From the NCBI GenBank assembly GCA_963821505.1, contig CAWGEH010000004.1, positions 310,001 to 374,000 on the forward strand: a DNA stretch of 64,000 nucleotides, written 5' to 3'. Source of the DNA: VAZQ01 sp963821505. Its GTDB lineage: Bacteria; Pseudomonadota; Alphaproteobacteria; Rhizobiales; Xanthobacteraceae. Positions 26,550-35,952 of this stretch are shown one piece after another (the stretch's first letter is position 1; each line of letters begins with the position of its first letter). The translations under genes were made by a program, and so were the position numbers. Below the pieces are notes generated by a model. It saw only the letters and a program-made list of their open reading frames with translations, had not been told where the DNA came from and ran no database searches.

Positions 26550-29500
26550 TCATGCATGCGGCTGCGTCAGCAACGGCTGCTGGTTCGACGGCGGGTCGGA
26601 AATCGGCGTCCCACCGTTGCCATCGCCCGCCGTGACGAAGCTCGACGCCATGAACTGGCTCAGCAGGGCGAGGCTCGCGGCCTGCGAGCCATCGTTTGCT
26701 GACAGGGTCCCGCTGTTCGCCGGGGCGACCGTGGGGGATTGAATGAGGATGTTGTTGCCGGGTCCGCCGTCGAGGATGTCAAGCCCGGCGCCGCCGTTGA
26801 GCACATCGTCGCCTGCGCCACCGAGCAGCGTGTCGTTGCCGGCGCTGCCGACCAGGACGTCGTTGCCGTCGCCGCCATCGGCGGTGAGCTGCATGCCGGT
26901 CAGCGCGGATGCCGTGATGACGTCGTCGCCGGCGAGGCTATTGATGACGATGCGGTCGGTGGCCTCGAAGCCGGAGATCGTCACCTCCGCGGCCAGACCC
27001 GACACCGTGACCACGCCGTTGTTGTTGCTGACCGTGATCGCGTCATTGCCGTTGGTCGCGTTGATGACGATCGTGTCCACCTGACCGTCGCCGCCGCCGC
27101 CCGCCGCCGCCAAGTCGATCTTGACCTTGCTGACGTCGGTTCCGGTTAGGTCGTTGACCGTGATGGTGTCTGCGCCGCCGAGGGCGTGGAAGTCGATGGT
27201 TTCCGTATCGTTCACGTCCATGGTGATGTTGGCGACGTCGCGGAACAGGCGCGCCCGCGTGCCATTGGCGGAGATGTCGATGCTCTCGGAGGCATTGGCG
27301 CCGTTGAAATCGAGGCGGTCCACGCCGGCTTCGCCCTCGACCACGTCGCTGCCGTCGCCCGGGTTCCAGACGAACACGTCGTTGCCGGCGCCGAGCAATG
27401 CCACGTCGTTGCCGCGGCCGCCGATCACGGTGTCGTTGCCGTCGGCACCGAACAGAACATCGCCGCCGTCGCCGCCGGTGATGGTGTCGTTGCCGGCACC
27501 GCCGTCGATGGTCAGGGTTGCGATCGCGGCCAACCCGTTCCCGGCGGTAATGACGTCATCGCCGCCGCCGGCATGAATCTCGACGGCCTCGATCGTGCCG
27601 GCGTCGATGTTGAAGGGCGCGGCGTCGACGCGCACGCGGCCGCCGTTGGCCGTGATGGTGATGGTTTCGGCAGCGTTGCCGCCATTGACGATCAGGGCGT
27701 CGATTCCGTCGCCGCCGTCGACGAGGTCGCTGCCGTCGCCCGCGTTCCAGATGATGGTGTCGTTGCCGGCGCCGCCGTTCAAAACGTCGTTGCCTTGGCC
27801 GCCGGTGATCGTATCGTTGCCGGCGCCGCCCAGGAGGAACTCGCCGCCCTGGCTGCCGGTCATGGTGTCGTTGCCGGCGCCTCCGTCGACGACCAGTTGG
27901 TCGTTGCCTTCCGCGTGGAAGACGGCGACGTTGGCGGAAGCGCCGGTGACCTGGAAGACGTTGTTGACGCTGCTGACATTGATGGTGTCGTTGCCGGCGG
28001 TGCCGTCGACCGTCACGCGGTCGAGCTGGCCGTCGCCGGTGCCCGAGCCGATCGTGCCTTCGAGATCGACCACCACACCGCCGAGGTGAAGGTCGGTCCC
28101 GCTGACGTCGTTGATCACGATGTTGTCGGCGCCACCGAGGGCCCGTAACTCGATCGCTTCGACAGCATTGAGGTCCATTGTGACGCTGCCGACGTCGCGG
28201 AACAGGCGCGCCCGCGTGCCATTGGCGGAGATGTCGATGCTCTCGGAGGCATTGGCGCCGTTGAAATCGAGGCGGTCCACGCCGGCTTCGCCCTCGACCA
28301 CGTCGCTGCCGTCGCCCGGGTTCCAGACGAACACGTCGTTGCCGGCGCCGAGCAATGCCACGTCGTTGCCGCGGCCGCCGATCACGGTGTCGTTGCCGTC
28401 GGCACCGAACAGAACATCGCCGCCGTCGCCGCCGGTGATGGTGTCGTTGCCGGCACCGCCGTCGATGGTCAGGGTTGCGATCGCGGCCAACCCGTTCCCG
28501 GCGGTAATGACGTCATCGCCGCCGCCGGCATGAATCTCGACGGCCTCGATCGTGCCGGCGTCGATGTTGAAGGGCGCGGCGTCGACGCGCACGCGGCCGC
28601 CGTTGGCCGTGATGGTGATGGTTTCGGCAGCGTTGCCGCCATTGACGATCAGGGCGTCGATTCCGTCGCCGCCGTCGACGAGGTCGCTGCCGTCGCCCGC
28701 GTTCCAGATGATGGTGTCGTTGCCGGCGCCGCCGTTCAAAACGTCGTTGCCTTGGCCGCCGGTGATCGTATCGTTGCCGGCGCCGCCCAGGAGGAACTCG
28801 CCGCCCTGGCTGCCGGTCATGGTGTCGTTGCCGGCGCCTCCGTCGACGACCAGTTGGTCGTTGCCTTCCGCGTGGAAGACGGCGACGTTGGCGGAAGCGC
28901 CGGTGACCTGGAAGACGTTGTTGACGCTGCTGACATTGATGGTGTCGTTGCCGGCGGTGCCGTCGACCGTCACGCGGTCGAGCTGGCCGTCGCCGGTGCC
29001 CGAGCCGATCGTGCCTTCGAGATCGACCACCACACCGCCGAGGTGAAGGTCGGTCCCGCTGACGTCGTTGATCACGATGTTGTCGGCGCCGGCGCCGCCA
29101 GTGACCGTCAATTGGTCGGTCGCCTCTGAATGGAGGATGGAGACCGGAGCGGACGCACCGGTGATGGCGATAGTGCCATTTGCGCCGACGACATTGATGG
29201 TGTCGTTGCCGGCGGTGCCAGCGACCGCCACCCGGTCGGACTGGCCGTCGCCGGTGCCGGAGCCGATCGCGCCCTCGAGATCGACCACCACTCCGCCGAG
29301 CTTGAGGTCGGTGCCGCTGACGTCGTTGATCACGATGTTGTCGGCGCCGCCGAGGGCGTTGAAGCGGATGTCCTCGACGCCGTTGACGTCCATGGTGATG
29401 TTGGCGACGTCGCGGGAGAAGCGCACCCGGCCGCCGTTGGCGGAGATGTCGATGTTCTCGTTGACGTTGGCGCCGTTGAACAGGAGCGTGTCGGCGCCCG

Positions 29501-30368
29501 CCTGACCCTCGACCGTGTCGCTGCCGTCGCCCGGGTTCCAGACGAATACGTCGTCGCCTGCGCCCAGCAACGCCGCGTCGTTGCCGCGCCCACCTATCAC
29601 CGTGTCGTTGCCGTCGCCGCCGAGGAGAGTGTCGGCGCCGTCGCCGCCGGTGATCGTGTCGTTGCCGGTGCCGCCGTCGATGGTCAAGCTCGTGAGCGCG
29701 GACAGACCGTTCCCAGCAGTGATGACGTCATCTCCGCCGTTGGCGTTGATGACCAGGTTCTCGGTGGTGCCGATATCGAGGGTGAAGGGAGCGGGGTTGG
29801 TTCGGTCGAAGCGCACGCGCCCGTTATTGGCTGCAATGGTGAATGTTTCGGCCCCGTTGCCGCCGTTGACTTCGGCGGTGTCCGCGCCGGCGCCCCCCTC
29901 GAAGAGGTCGCTGCCCTCGCCCGGGTTCCAGATCATGCGATCATCGCCGGCATCGCCGAACACCTGGTCGTTGCCCGTGCCGCCGGTCAGCGTGTCGTTG
30001 CCGTCGCCGCCGTGCAGAACGTCGTCACCGCCTTTGCCGAGGAGGGTATCGTTGCCGGCGTCGCCGAAGAGCTGATCGGCGCCCGAGCCGCCGGTCAGCA
30101 CGTCGTTGCCGTCGCCGCCGAACAGCAGGGCGGCTGGCAGCGCGCCGTTGGCTTCATCGAGCGCGATCGTGTCGTTGCCGGCCTGACCAAACGCCTGGAT
30201 CAGGCTGGTGTTGGCGACCGTCGGTTGGCCGCCCTGAACGGGCACGGCGCCACCGTTGATGAGAATGCTCCCGGCTGCGTCGCGGCTGGTTGTGATGGTA
30301 TTATCGAGAGCGTCGCCGAGCGTCGTCAGCACGCCCGTGCCGGGGGAAAAGCTGCTGGAAATTGCCAT
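26550..30368 (-). CDS. large RTX calcium-binding secreted protein
   Basis: About 1272 residues. ATG 30368 is preferred because AAGGA is eight bases upstream; ATG 30374 is in frame. There is no Sec signal. Nearly the whole protein is RTX nonapeptide blocks of the GGxGxD type (GGAGNDTITGGQGND) alternating with beta-rich spacers such as DNIVINDVSGTDL. These fold as Ca-binding beta-rolls after export. The last 70 residues are non-repetitive and end with a Pro/Gln tail, the likely type I secretion signal. No protease, lipase or other catalytic domain was found, so it may be a surface-layer, adhesin or matrix protein. It heads the operon with the exporter and adaptor. Two blocks of about 300 residues are identical at the DNA level. 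Confidence 0.9.
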   Translation of the reverse strand: MAISSSFSPGTGVLTTLGDALDNTITTSRDAAGSILINGGAVPVQGGQPTVANTSLIQAFGQAGNDTIALDEANGALPAALLFGGDGNDVLTGGSGADQLFGDAGNDTLLGKGGDDVLHGGDGNDTLTGGTGNDQVFGDAGDDRMIWNPGEGSDLFEGGAGADTAEVNGGNGAETFTIAANNGRVRFDRTNPAPFTLDIGTTENLVINANGGDDVITAGNGLSALTSLTIDGGTGNDTITGGDGADTLLGGDGNDTVIGGRGNDAALLGAGDDVFVWNPGDGSDTVEGQAGADTLLFNGANVNENIDISANGGRVRFSRDVANITMDVNGVEDIRFNALGGADNIVINDVSGTDLKLGGVVVDLEGAIGSGTGDGQSDRVAVAGTAGNDTINVVGANGTIAITGASAPVSILHSEATDQLTVTGGAGADNIVINDVSGTDLHLGGVVVDLEGTIGSGTGDGQLDRVTVDGTAGNDTINVSSVNNVFQVTGASANVAVFHAEGNDQLVVDGGAGNDTMTGSQGGEFLLGGAGNDTITGGQGNDVLNGGAGNDTIIWNAGDGSDLVDGGDGIDALIVNGGNAAETITITANGGRVRVDAAPFNIDAGTIEAVEIHAGGGDDVITAGNGLAAIATLTIDGGAGNDTITGGDGGDVLFGADGNDTVIGGRGNDVALLGAGNDVFVWNPGDGSDVVEGEAGVDRLDFNGANASESIDISANGTRARLFRDVGSVTMDLNAVEAIELRALGGADNIVINDVSGTDLHLGGVVVDLEGTIGSGTGDGQLDRVTVDGTAGNDTINVSSVNNVFQVTGASANVAVFHAEGNDQLVVDGGAGNDTMTGSQGGEFLLGGAGNDTITGGQGNDVLNGGAGNDTIIWNAGDGSDLVDGGDGIDALIVNGGNAAETITITANGGRVRVDAAPFNIDAGTIEAVEIHAGGGDDVITAGNGLAAIATLTIDGGAGNDTITGGDGGDVLFGADGNDTVIGGRGNDVALLGAGNDVFVWNPGDGSDVVEGEAGVDRLDFNGANASESIDISANGTRARLFRDVANITMDVNDTETIDFHALGGADTITVNDLTGTDVSKVKIDLAAAGGGGDGQVDTIVINATNGNDAITVSNNNGVVTVSGLAAEVTISGFEATDRIVINSLAGDDVITASALTGMQLTADGGDGNDVLVGSAGNDTLLGGAGDDVLNGGAGLDILDGGPGNNILIQSPTVAPANSGTLSANDGSQAASLALLSQFMASSFVTAGDGNGGTPISDPPSNQQPLLTQPHA
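27233..29090. repeat. large direct duplication inside the RTX gene (about 0.9 kb x 2)
   Basis: Sequence 27233-28133 is repeated at 28190-29090 with a constant offset of 957 bases (319 codons). Every stretch I compared was identical, including synonymous positions. The flanks diverge at once on both sides. A third and fourth block toward the N-terminus (about 29100-30000) have the same order but many substitutions. This indicates a recent in-frame duplication. Confidence 0.85.
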
Positions 30369-30374
30369 TGTCAT

Positions 30375-30599
30375 AATCCTTTTCGCGATTTGGCTTCAGC
30401 GCGGATGCATGTCAGCCGTGAACGGGGTTGAACGGGGGTGCCGCAGCACATGGCCGGACGTTTAGCCGCAATTCGCACGACAGGCTTGCAGCCAAGCTGT
30501 CGCCGGCCATGTATTTCCTTGAAGATTTCCTGCAGATTCCCTGACTATGGTATAATGCATTTGAACCGCGGCGCCGCCGCGGCCCACCAAGAAGCCGTG
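30375..30599. promoter_or_regulatory. divergent promoter region between RTX operon and regulator
   Basis: This 225-base gap separates the RTX gene (-) from the CadC-like gene (+). A consensus TATAAT lies at 30551-30556 on the plus strand. If it is the -10, transcription starts near 30563, which excludes the ATG at 30555 as the regulator start and favours ATG 30600. No clear -35 at 17 bases was found; TTGAAG at 30519-30524 is too far. Confidence 0.45.
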
Positions 30600-32252
30600 A
30601 TGCGGTGGACACGAAGCGACGCCTTGCGGACGGGGGAGGCCTTGGACTTGCGCTTCGCCGATTTCGAGATCGATGTCGCTCGGCATGAGTTGCGACGCGC
30701 CGGCGCGGTCGTTCACATCGAACCGCAGGTGTTCGATCTGCTCGTCTATCTCGTCCAAAATCGCGAGAGGATCGTGAGCAAGGACGAGCTGATCGAGACG
30801 ATTTGGCAGGGCCGTGTCATCTCGGAGGCCGCGCTCAGCTCCCGCATCAGCGCGGCGCGGCGCGCTCTCGGCGACAACGGCAACGATCAGACGTTGATTC
30901 GCACGCTGCATAAGCGCGGATTTCGCTTCGTCGGCGAACTCGACAAGGACGGTTCCGCGCCGGCCATTGCCAGCGGTCAAACGCCGTTGCCGCAGGCGGC
31001 GGCGGCCGCCACTGACGCAGCCAAGCTCGCGCCCAGTGCCGGGCTGCTGCCGCTCCCCGACAAGCCCTCGATTGCCGTGCTGCCGTTCCAAAATATGAGC
31101 CACGATCCCGACCAGGAGTATTTTGCCGATGGTCTCACCGAGGACATCATCACCGGGCTGTCCCGGCAGCACTGGTTCTTCGTCATTGCCCGCAACTCGT
31201 CCTTCACCTTCAAGGGCCAAGCCGTGGACGTCCGCGAAGTGGCGGCGCAGCTCGGCGTGCGCTACGTCCTGGAAGGCAGCGTGCGCAAGGCGGCAAATCG
31301 CGTCCGCGTGACCGGACAGTTGATAGACGCCGCGAACGGCAACCATCTATGGGCCGAGAAATACGATCGCGAACTGGCCGATATCTTTGCCCTTCAGGAC
31401 GACATCACGAACCGCGTCATCGGCTCTGTGGGACCGCAAATTCTGGTGGCCGAGGCGGCGCGCGTGCGGAGGAAGCCGCCGCAGAGCATCGACGCGTGGG
31501 ATCTGGTCATGCAGGCTGTGCCGCACATGTGGCGCATGACGACACAGGAGCATGGACGAGCGCAGGAGCTGCTGCAGCAGGCAATCGCGCTTGACGGCAA
31601 CTATGCCCACGCGCACGCCTTGCTGGGGTGGACCTACGTGACCATGTTCAATTTGGACACGCGCAGGCCGATCGGCGAGTTCACGGACAAGGCGCTCGCC
31701 GCCGGCACGCAGGCGGTCACGCTCGATGATGAAGAGCCCTGGGGCCACCTGGTGGTCGGACTGGGTCATGCACGACGACGTCGCCCCCAGCTCGCCTTCC
31801 AGCATCTCACGAAATCGGTGGAACTCAGTCCGAGTTTTGCCCTCGGCCATGCCGGACTCGGATATGCGTTGGCATGCGGCGGCCAACCGGAAAGCGGCCT
31901 GCAGGCGCTGGAGGAAGCTCAGCGGCTCAGTCCGCGCGATCCGTTTCTGGCGATCTACGCGCCGACGGTCAGGTACATGGCCTTGTTCGCCCTCAAGCGG
32001 TACGAAGAGACGATCGCCGTGTGCCGTGCGACTGCGGCATTGCATCCGAACCATGCCGGCGCTTGGCGGCTGATGACCGTGTCTTTGGGATTGCTCGGGA
32101 GGATAGACGAAGCGCGCGAGGCGCTTGCGCGTACGCTCACGATGCAGCCTGACCTATCCAGCGCCCATGTCGAAAACAACACCGTGTACGCGGATCCGGC
32201 GGATCGCTCCCGCTTTCTCGAGGGGCTCCGCAAGGCTGGCCTAAAGGACTAG
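30600..32252 (+). CDS. winged-helix (CadC/OmpR-type) regulator with TolB-like and TPR domains
   Basis: 550 residues from ATG 30600 (the frame is open from 30438). Residues about 17-110 are a Trans_reg_C winged helix: LRFADFEIDVARHELRR, PQVFDLLVYLVQNRERIVSKDEL, and RGFRFVGEL at the end. A linker rich in Ala/Pro follows. Residues about 155-290 match the TolB-N/FlgO-like domain of adenylate-cyclase-type regulators (PSIAVLPFQNMS, YFADGLTEDIITGLS, YVLEGSVRKA, LWAEKYDR). The C-terminus is TPR repeats (AFQHLTKSVELSPSFALGHAGLGYAL). No membrane helix is evident, unlike CadC. It is divergent from the type I secretion operon and probably controls it, though that is inference from position. Confidence 0.85.
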   Translation: MRWTRSDALRTGEALDLRFADFEIDVARHELRRAGAVVHIEPQVFDLLVYLVQNRERIVSKDELIETIWQGRVISEAALSSRISAARRALGDNGNDQTLIRTLHKRGFRFVGELDKDGSAPAIASGQTPLPQAAAAATDAAKLAPSAGLLPLPDKPSIAVLPFQNMSHDPDQEYFADGLTEDIITGLSRQHWFFVIARNSSFTFKGQAVDVREVAAQLGVRYVLEGSVRKAANRVRVTGQLIDAANGNHLWAEKYDRELADIFALQDDITNRVIGSVGPQILVAEAARVRRKPPQSIDAWDLVMQAVPHMWRMTTQEHGRAQELLQQAIALDGNYAHAHALLGWTYVTMFNLDTRRPIGEFTDKALAAGTQAVTLDDEEPWGHLVVGLGHARRRRPQLAFQHLTKSVELSPSFALGHAGLGYALACGGQPESGLQALEEAQRLSPRDPFLAIYAPTVRYMALFALKRYEETIAVCRATAALHPNHAGAWRLMTVSLGLLGRIDEAREALARTLTMQPDLSSAHVENNTVYADPADRSRFLEGLRKAGLKD

Positions 32253-32356
32253 CGCGCATCCCGACGGGGGTCGAATCGCGATGCGCTCTGTATTCTTCGG
32301 CTTTGCGCATGTTTCATTCGGAGAGCCGGTTCCTACTTTTCCGGGAGATTGCGGCC
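32253..32356. other. short spacer with degenerate repeat
   Basis: Between the regulator and the convergent amidohydrolase, GCATGTTTCATTCGGAGAG followed by CCGGTTCCTACTTTTCCGGG (about 32307-32345) resembles a decayed copy of the palindrome at 38160-38206. No terminator with a T-run is clear. Confidence 0.4.
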
Positions 32357-33424
32357 TCAAATCCCCAATAACCGCTTCGCATTGCCGCCGGCGATGGCGG
32401 CGATGGTGGAAGGGTCGAAACCTTCGACCGAGGCGACATGGCCGATGGGATCGAACTCGGCCATGTCGAATGGATAGTCCGTTCCCATGATGATGCGGTC
32501 GGCGCCGAACAGGCGCACGAGCTCGGCGAGCTGGTGGGGCGTGAACACGACGGTGTCGAAATAGATCCTTTTGAGATAGCTGGTCGGCGGCTGCGGCAGG
32601 TCGCCGTGCGAATCCGAGCGCGCGCCCCAGGCGTGATCGATGCGGCCGGAATAGGCCGGGAGATAGCCGCCGCCGTGCACCGCCAGAATCTTCAGGTTGG
32701 GGTGCCGCTCCAGCACGCCGTCGAAAATCAGGTAATGCAGGGCGATGGTGGTCTCGAGCGGATTGCCGATCACGTTGTTGAAATAGAAGCGCGTGAACCG
32801 TTTGGCGTCGGTGAAACCGTTGGGATGGATGACGACGAGCGCGTCGAGCTCTTCGGCCTTCTGCCAGAACGGTGCGTAATCCGGCTCCGAAAGCTCCCGG
32901 CCCGCGACGTTGGTCAAGATTTCCACGCCCTTCATGCCGAGCGACTTCATGCAGCGTTCGAGCTCGTTCGCCGCTTCCCCGCCATGAATGAGCGGCACGG
33001 TGCCGAGCGCGACGAAGCGGTCGGGCTTGCGCGCGACGTATTCCGCCAGCCCGTCGTTCACCATGCGCGAGGCCTGCACCGAGATGTCGAGCGGCACGGT
33101 GTAGAAGCACTGGTTCGGCGGCGGCATCACCAGCTGAAGGTCGATGCCCATGGCGTCGAGATCGGCGAGGCGCTCGTCATAGCCGGTGATGCGCGCGCGG
33201 ATATCCTCTTCCTGCTTCTGGCTCAGCGCCTTGGTCTCGGGCGTGGCGAAATGCGCAAGCGCGATCGTCGACATGTCGAGATGCGGCTTGACGTAGGCGG
33301 CGGCCTGCGGAATGGCGACATGGGAATGGATATCGATGGTGGTGCTCTTCGGCCTGACCTCGCGCCCCGGCTTGCCGTGCTTGCGGGCCGCGGTCGCTTC
33401 GTACTTGTTCCATTGCGTCGCCAT
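32357..33424 (-). CDS. amidohydrolase family 2 (ACMSD-like) metal-dependent hydrolase/decarboxylase
   Basis: 355 residues from ATG 33424; GTG 33442 is an in-frame alternative. The metal-binding HxH is seen in IDIHSHVAIPQ near the N-terminus. A VIHPNGF histidine segment and the C-terminal RIIMGTDYPFDMAEFDP carry the other TIM-barrel ligands (His and Asp). The family includes aminocarboxymuconate-semialdehyde decarboxylase, gamma-resorcylate decarboxylase and related nonoxidative decarboxylases. It is the last gene of the Liv-transporter operon, so its substrate or product is probably the transported compound or a derivative. A related but distinct paralogue lies at 47865-48812. Confidence 0.82.
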   Translation of the reverse strand: MATQWNKYEATAARKHGKPGREVRPKSTTIDIHSHVAIPQAAAYVKPHLDMSTIALAHFATPETKALSQKQEEDIRARITGYDERLADLDAMGIDLQLVMPPPNQCFYTVPLDISVQASRMVNDGLAEYVARKPDRFVALGTVPLIHGGEAANELERCMKSLGMKGVEILTNVAGRELSEPDYAPFWQKAEELDALVVIHPNGFTDAKRFTRFYFNNVIGNPLETTIALHYLIFDGVLERHPNLKILAVHGGGYLPAYSGRIDHAWGARSDSHGDLPQPPTSYLKRIYFDTVVFTPHQLAELVRLFGADRIIMGTDYPFDMAEFDPIGHVASVEGFDPSTIAAIAGGNAKRLLGI

Positions 33425-33498
33425 TTCCGCTTCGTTCCTCACGTGGATTGGGGCAGGGTCCGGTTGATTGCCGCTACCGCGCCTGCTGCGCGCCGCGT

Positions 33499-34220
33499 CT
33501 AAAACACGCCGAGGTGCTGGGAGACAATGGCGTCGTCGAGCTTGATCTCGGCGGCGCTCCGCGAAACACCACGCGGCCGGTATTGATGATGACGACGTCG
33601 TCGGCGAGGTCGAGCGTCAGCTTGATATTCTGCTCGACCAGCACGATCGACTGCCCTTCGGCCTTGAGCTGCGCGATGGTGCGTCCGACCTCGGCCACCA
33701 GCTGCGGCGCAAGCCCCTCGGACGGCTCGTCCATCAGCAGCACGCGGGGATTGCCCATGAGCGCGCGCCCGATGGCGAGCATCTGCTGCTCGCCGCCGGA
33801 CAGCGAGCCCGCGAGCTGGGCGATGCCGCTCGGCGAGCCGGGGAAACGTCTGGAACACGCGCTCGAGCGACCAGCCCGGCTGCCGCCGTCCTTCTTCTGC
33901 GACTGCGCCGCCACCATCAGATTCTCGCGCACCGTGAGCGTGCGGAACATGCGCCGTCCCTGCGGGACCAGACAGATGCCTTTGCGGGCGATCACGTCGG
34001 GCGCGAGACCGGCGACGGGCTCGCCGTAGAGGCTGATCGAGCCCCGCCGCGGCTTGAGGAAACCCATGATCGTCGCCATGCAGGTGGTCTTGCCGGCGCC
34101 GTTGCGTCCGAGCAGGCCGAGCAGCCGGCCCGGCTGCAGCGAGAACGAGACGCCGTGCAGCACGTGGCTGTCGCCGTAATAGGTATCGATGCCGGAGATC
34201 GCGAGCGCCTCAGTCGCCAA
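33499..34220 (-). pseudogene. livF: branched-chain-type ABC ATPase LivF, several frameshifts
   Basis: A LivF-type ATPase: ISGIDTYYGDSHVLHGVSF, Walker A GRNGAGKTT, LVPQGRRMFRTLTVRENL, signature SLSGGEQQMLAIGRAL, Walker B VLLMDEPSEGLAP, H-loop VLVEQNI. The start is probably TTG 34220, overlapping livG by eleven bases. The frame slips near 33875 and back near 33818: the neighbouring frame reads SLERVFQTFPRLAERH between them. It slips again near 33555, where the correct end AEIKLDDAIVSQHLGVF stops at 33499. All catalytic motifs survive and no in-frame nonsense codon is seen. That favours sequence error over decay, but as written the protein is scrambled over about 20 residues and mis-terminated. 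Confidence 0.8.
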
Positions 34221-34959
34221 GATACACCTCCCGGGTGCGCGGATCGGCGACCACCTCGGCGCGCGTGCCTTCGACGATGACCTCGCCGTAGTGCAGCACG
34301 GTGATGCGCTCGGCAAAGCCCAGCGCCGTGTCCATGTCGTGCTCGATCATCACGATGGTCACGTCGCGCGGGATGGTGCCGAGCAGCGCGCGAACGGTCT
34401 GGCGCTCGCCCTGGGAGAGCCCGGCGAGCGGCTCGTCGAGCAGCAGCACCTTCGGTTTCTGCGCCAGCGCCATGGCCAGTTCGAGCCGGCGCCGCTCGCC
34501 GTAGGAGGTCTCGACCACGATCCGCTCGGCGCTGTCGCCCAGCCCGACGCGCTCCAGCGATCCTCTGGGCGTTCTTGTAGAGATCGCGGTTGCGCGGTCA
34601 GGATCGACCAGGGATTCCAGCGCCGCTTGTCGAGCCCGAGCAGCGACAGCACCACGTTGTGGATGAGCCGCTCGCGCGGGAACAGCGTGAGAATCTGGTA
34701 GGTGCGCGCGAGGCCGAGGTGCACGCGCCGCTGCGTGGGCATGCCCCCGCAGCTCCTGCCCGAACAGCCGGATCGAACCGGCATCGGCGGCGAGATCGCC
34801 GGTGATCAGGTTGAACAGCGTGGTCTTGCCGGCGCCGTTCGGGCCGATGATCAGGCGCCGCTCGCCCGGCATGACCGAAAGCGACACGTCCCTGGTGGCG
34901 GGCAGGCCGCCGAAGCGCTTCTTGAGATGCGCGACTTCGAGCGAGCGCGGGCGCGTCAT
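34210..34959 (-). pseudogene. livG: branched-chain-type ABC ATPase LivG, frameshifts
   Basis: Starts at ATG 34959 (MTRPRSLEVAHLKKRFGG). Walker A is GPNGAGKTT. After RLFGQELRG the frame is lost at a G5 run (C5 at 34744-34748 on the plus strand), and the family sequence continues in another frame as LARTYQILTLFPRERLI. One or two further slips lie near 34560-34600, after which RGSLERVGLGDSAE resumes. YGERRRLELAMALA (signature), VLLLDEPLAGLSQGE (Walker B) and IEHDMDTAL (H-loop) are intact. The repaired length is about 250 residues, normal for LivG. It abuts livM and livF in the order usual for this transporter. Confidence 0.8.
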
Positions 34960-35952
34960 TCGCGCCGGCTCCGAGGCGGCGCGTGCTCGCGGCCTGCTTT
35001 GCGCGCGTCTGGCCGCGGTTTCGCAACCGCCGCCACAGCTGCGTGCAGCCGGGGACGAGGCCATAGGGCATGAACATGATCACGACCACGAAGATCACGC
35101 CGAGCAGCGTGTTCCAGCGCTCGACATAGGTCGAGATCACGTTCTTCACCAGCGTGATGATGGCGGCGCCGACGATCGGGCCGGTGAGCGTGCTGGCGCC
35201 GCCGAGGATCGCCATCAGCAGGATCTCGGCCGATTGCTGCAGCGAGATCGCGTGCGGGCTGAGGAACAGGTTGTAGTAGACGTAGAGGACGCCGGCGACC
35301 GAGGCCCAGAATCCGGCCATGACGAACGTGAGCCACTGGATCAGCCAGACATTGTAGCCGAGCATGCGCATGCGCCGCGGCTGGTCGCGGGTGCCCATCA
35401 GGCTCGCGCCGAACGGCGAGCGCGAGAAGCGCCAGATGCAGAACAGCGCGACGACGAAGACGGCAAGGGTGAAATAATAGAAGCTGGGTGCGTCGCGGAG
35501 GTCGAAGCCGAACGGCATCGGCCGCGCCGGATACCGGATGCCGTTGTCGCCGCCGGTGAGATCGTTCGCCCGGTAGGCGATGCCCCAGACGATCTGCCCG
35601 AGCGCCAGCGTGATCATGATGAAGCCGAGGCCGGGTGCGCGCAGCGACAGCAACCCGAAAAACGCCGCCGCCGCGGTCGAAACCGCGACCGCGAAGATCG
35701 CCGCCGTGAGGTGGTCGTAGCCCGCCGTCGACGGCGAGGATGCAGGCATAGCCGGCGATGCCGAGGTAGCCGGCGTGACCGAGCGAGACCATGCCGCCGT
35801 AGCCGAGCATCATGTTGATCGAGAGCGCGAACAGCGCATAGATCAGCACCTGGGTCGCCATGTTGACGTAGAACTCGTTGCCGATGATCCACGGCAGCGC
35901 CAGCAGCGCCAGCGCGCAGACGGCAAGCGCGACGACCGTGCGCCAGCGTCAT
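34956..35952 (-). pseudogene. livM: branched-chain-type ABC permease LivM, frameshifts
   Basis: ATG 35952 overlaps the livH stop (ATGA). One base later than the fourth codon the frame slips (about 35937), and the expected helix TVVALAVCALALLALPWIIG and then YALFALSINMMLGYGGMVSLGHAGYLGIAGY follow in another frame. A second slip at the CCC at 35720-35722 leads into YDHLTAAIFAVAVST and FGLLSLRAPGLGFIMITLALGQ, with the EAA-like loop RDQPRRMRMLGYNV. A third slip near the 3' end would be needed to stop at 34956 against the livG start. It is otherwise a typical LivM of about 330 residues. Confidence 0.75.

Noticed and set aside
27121..30075. Series of plus-strand open frames rich in Ser/Pro/Leu opposite the RTX gene
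   Set aside because: They repeat with the same period as the RTX blocks and are complements of GGxGxD codons.
26800..30150. Regularly spaced short repeats suggestive of a CRISPR array
   Set aside because: The periodicity is coding (nonapeptide RTX), in frame, and the units vary by codon substitutions. There are no unique spacers.
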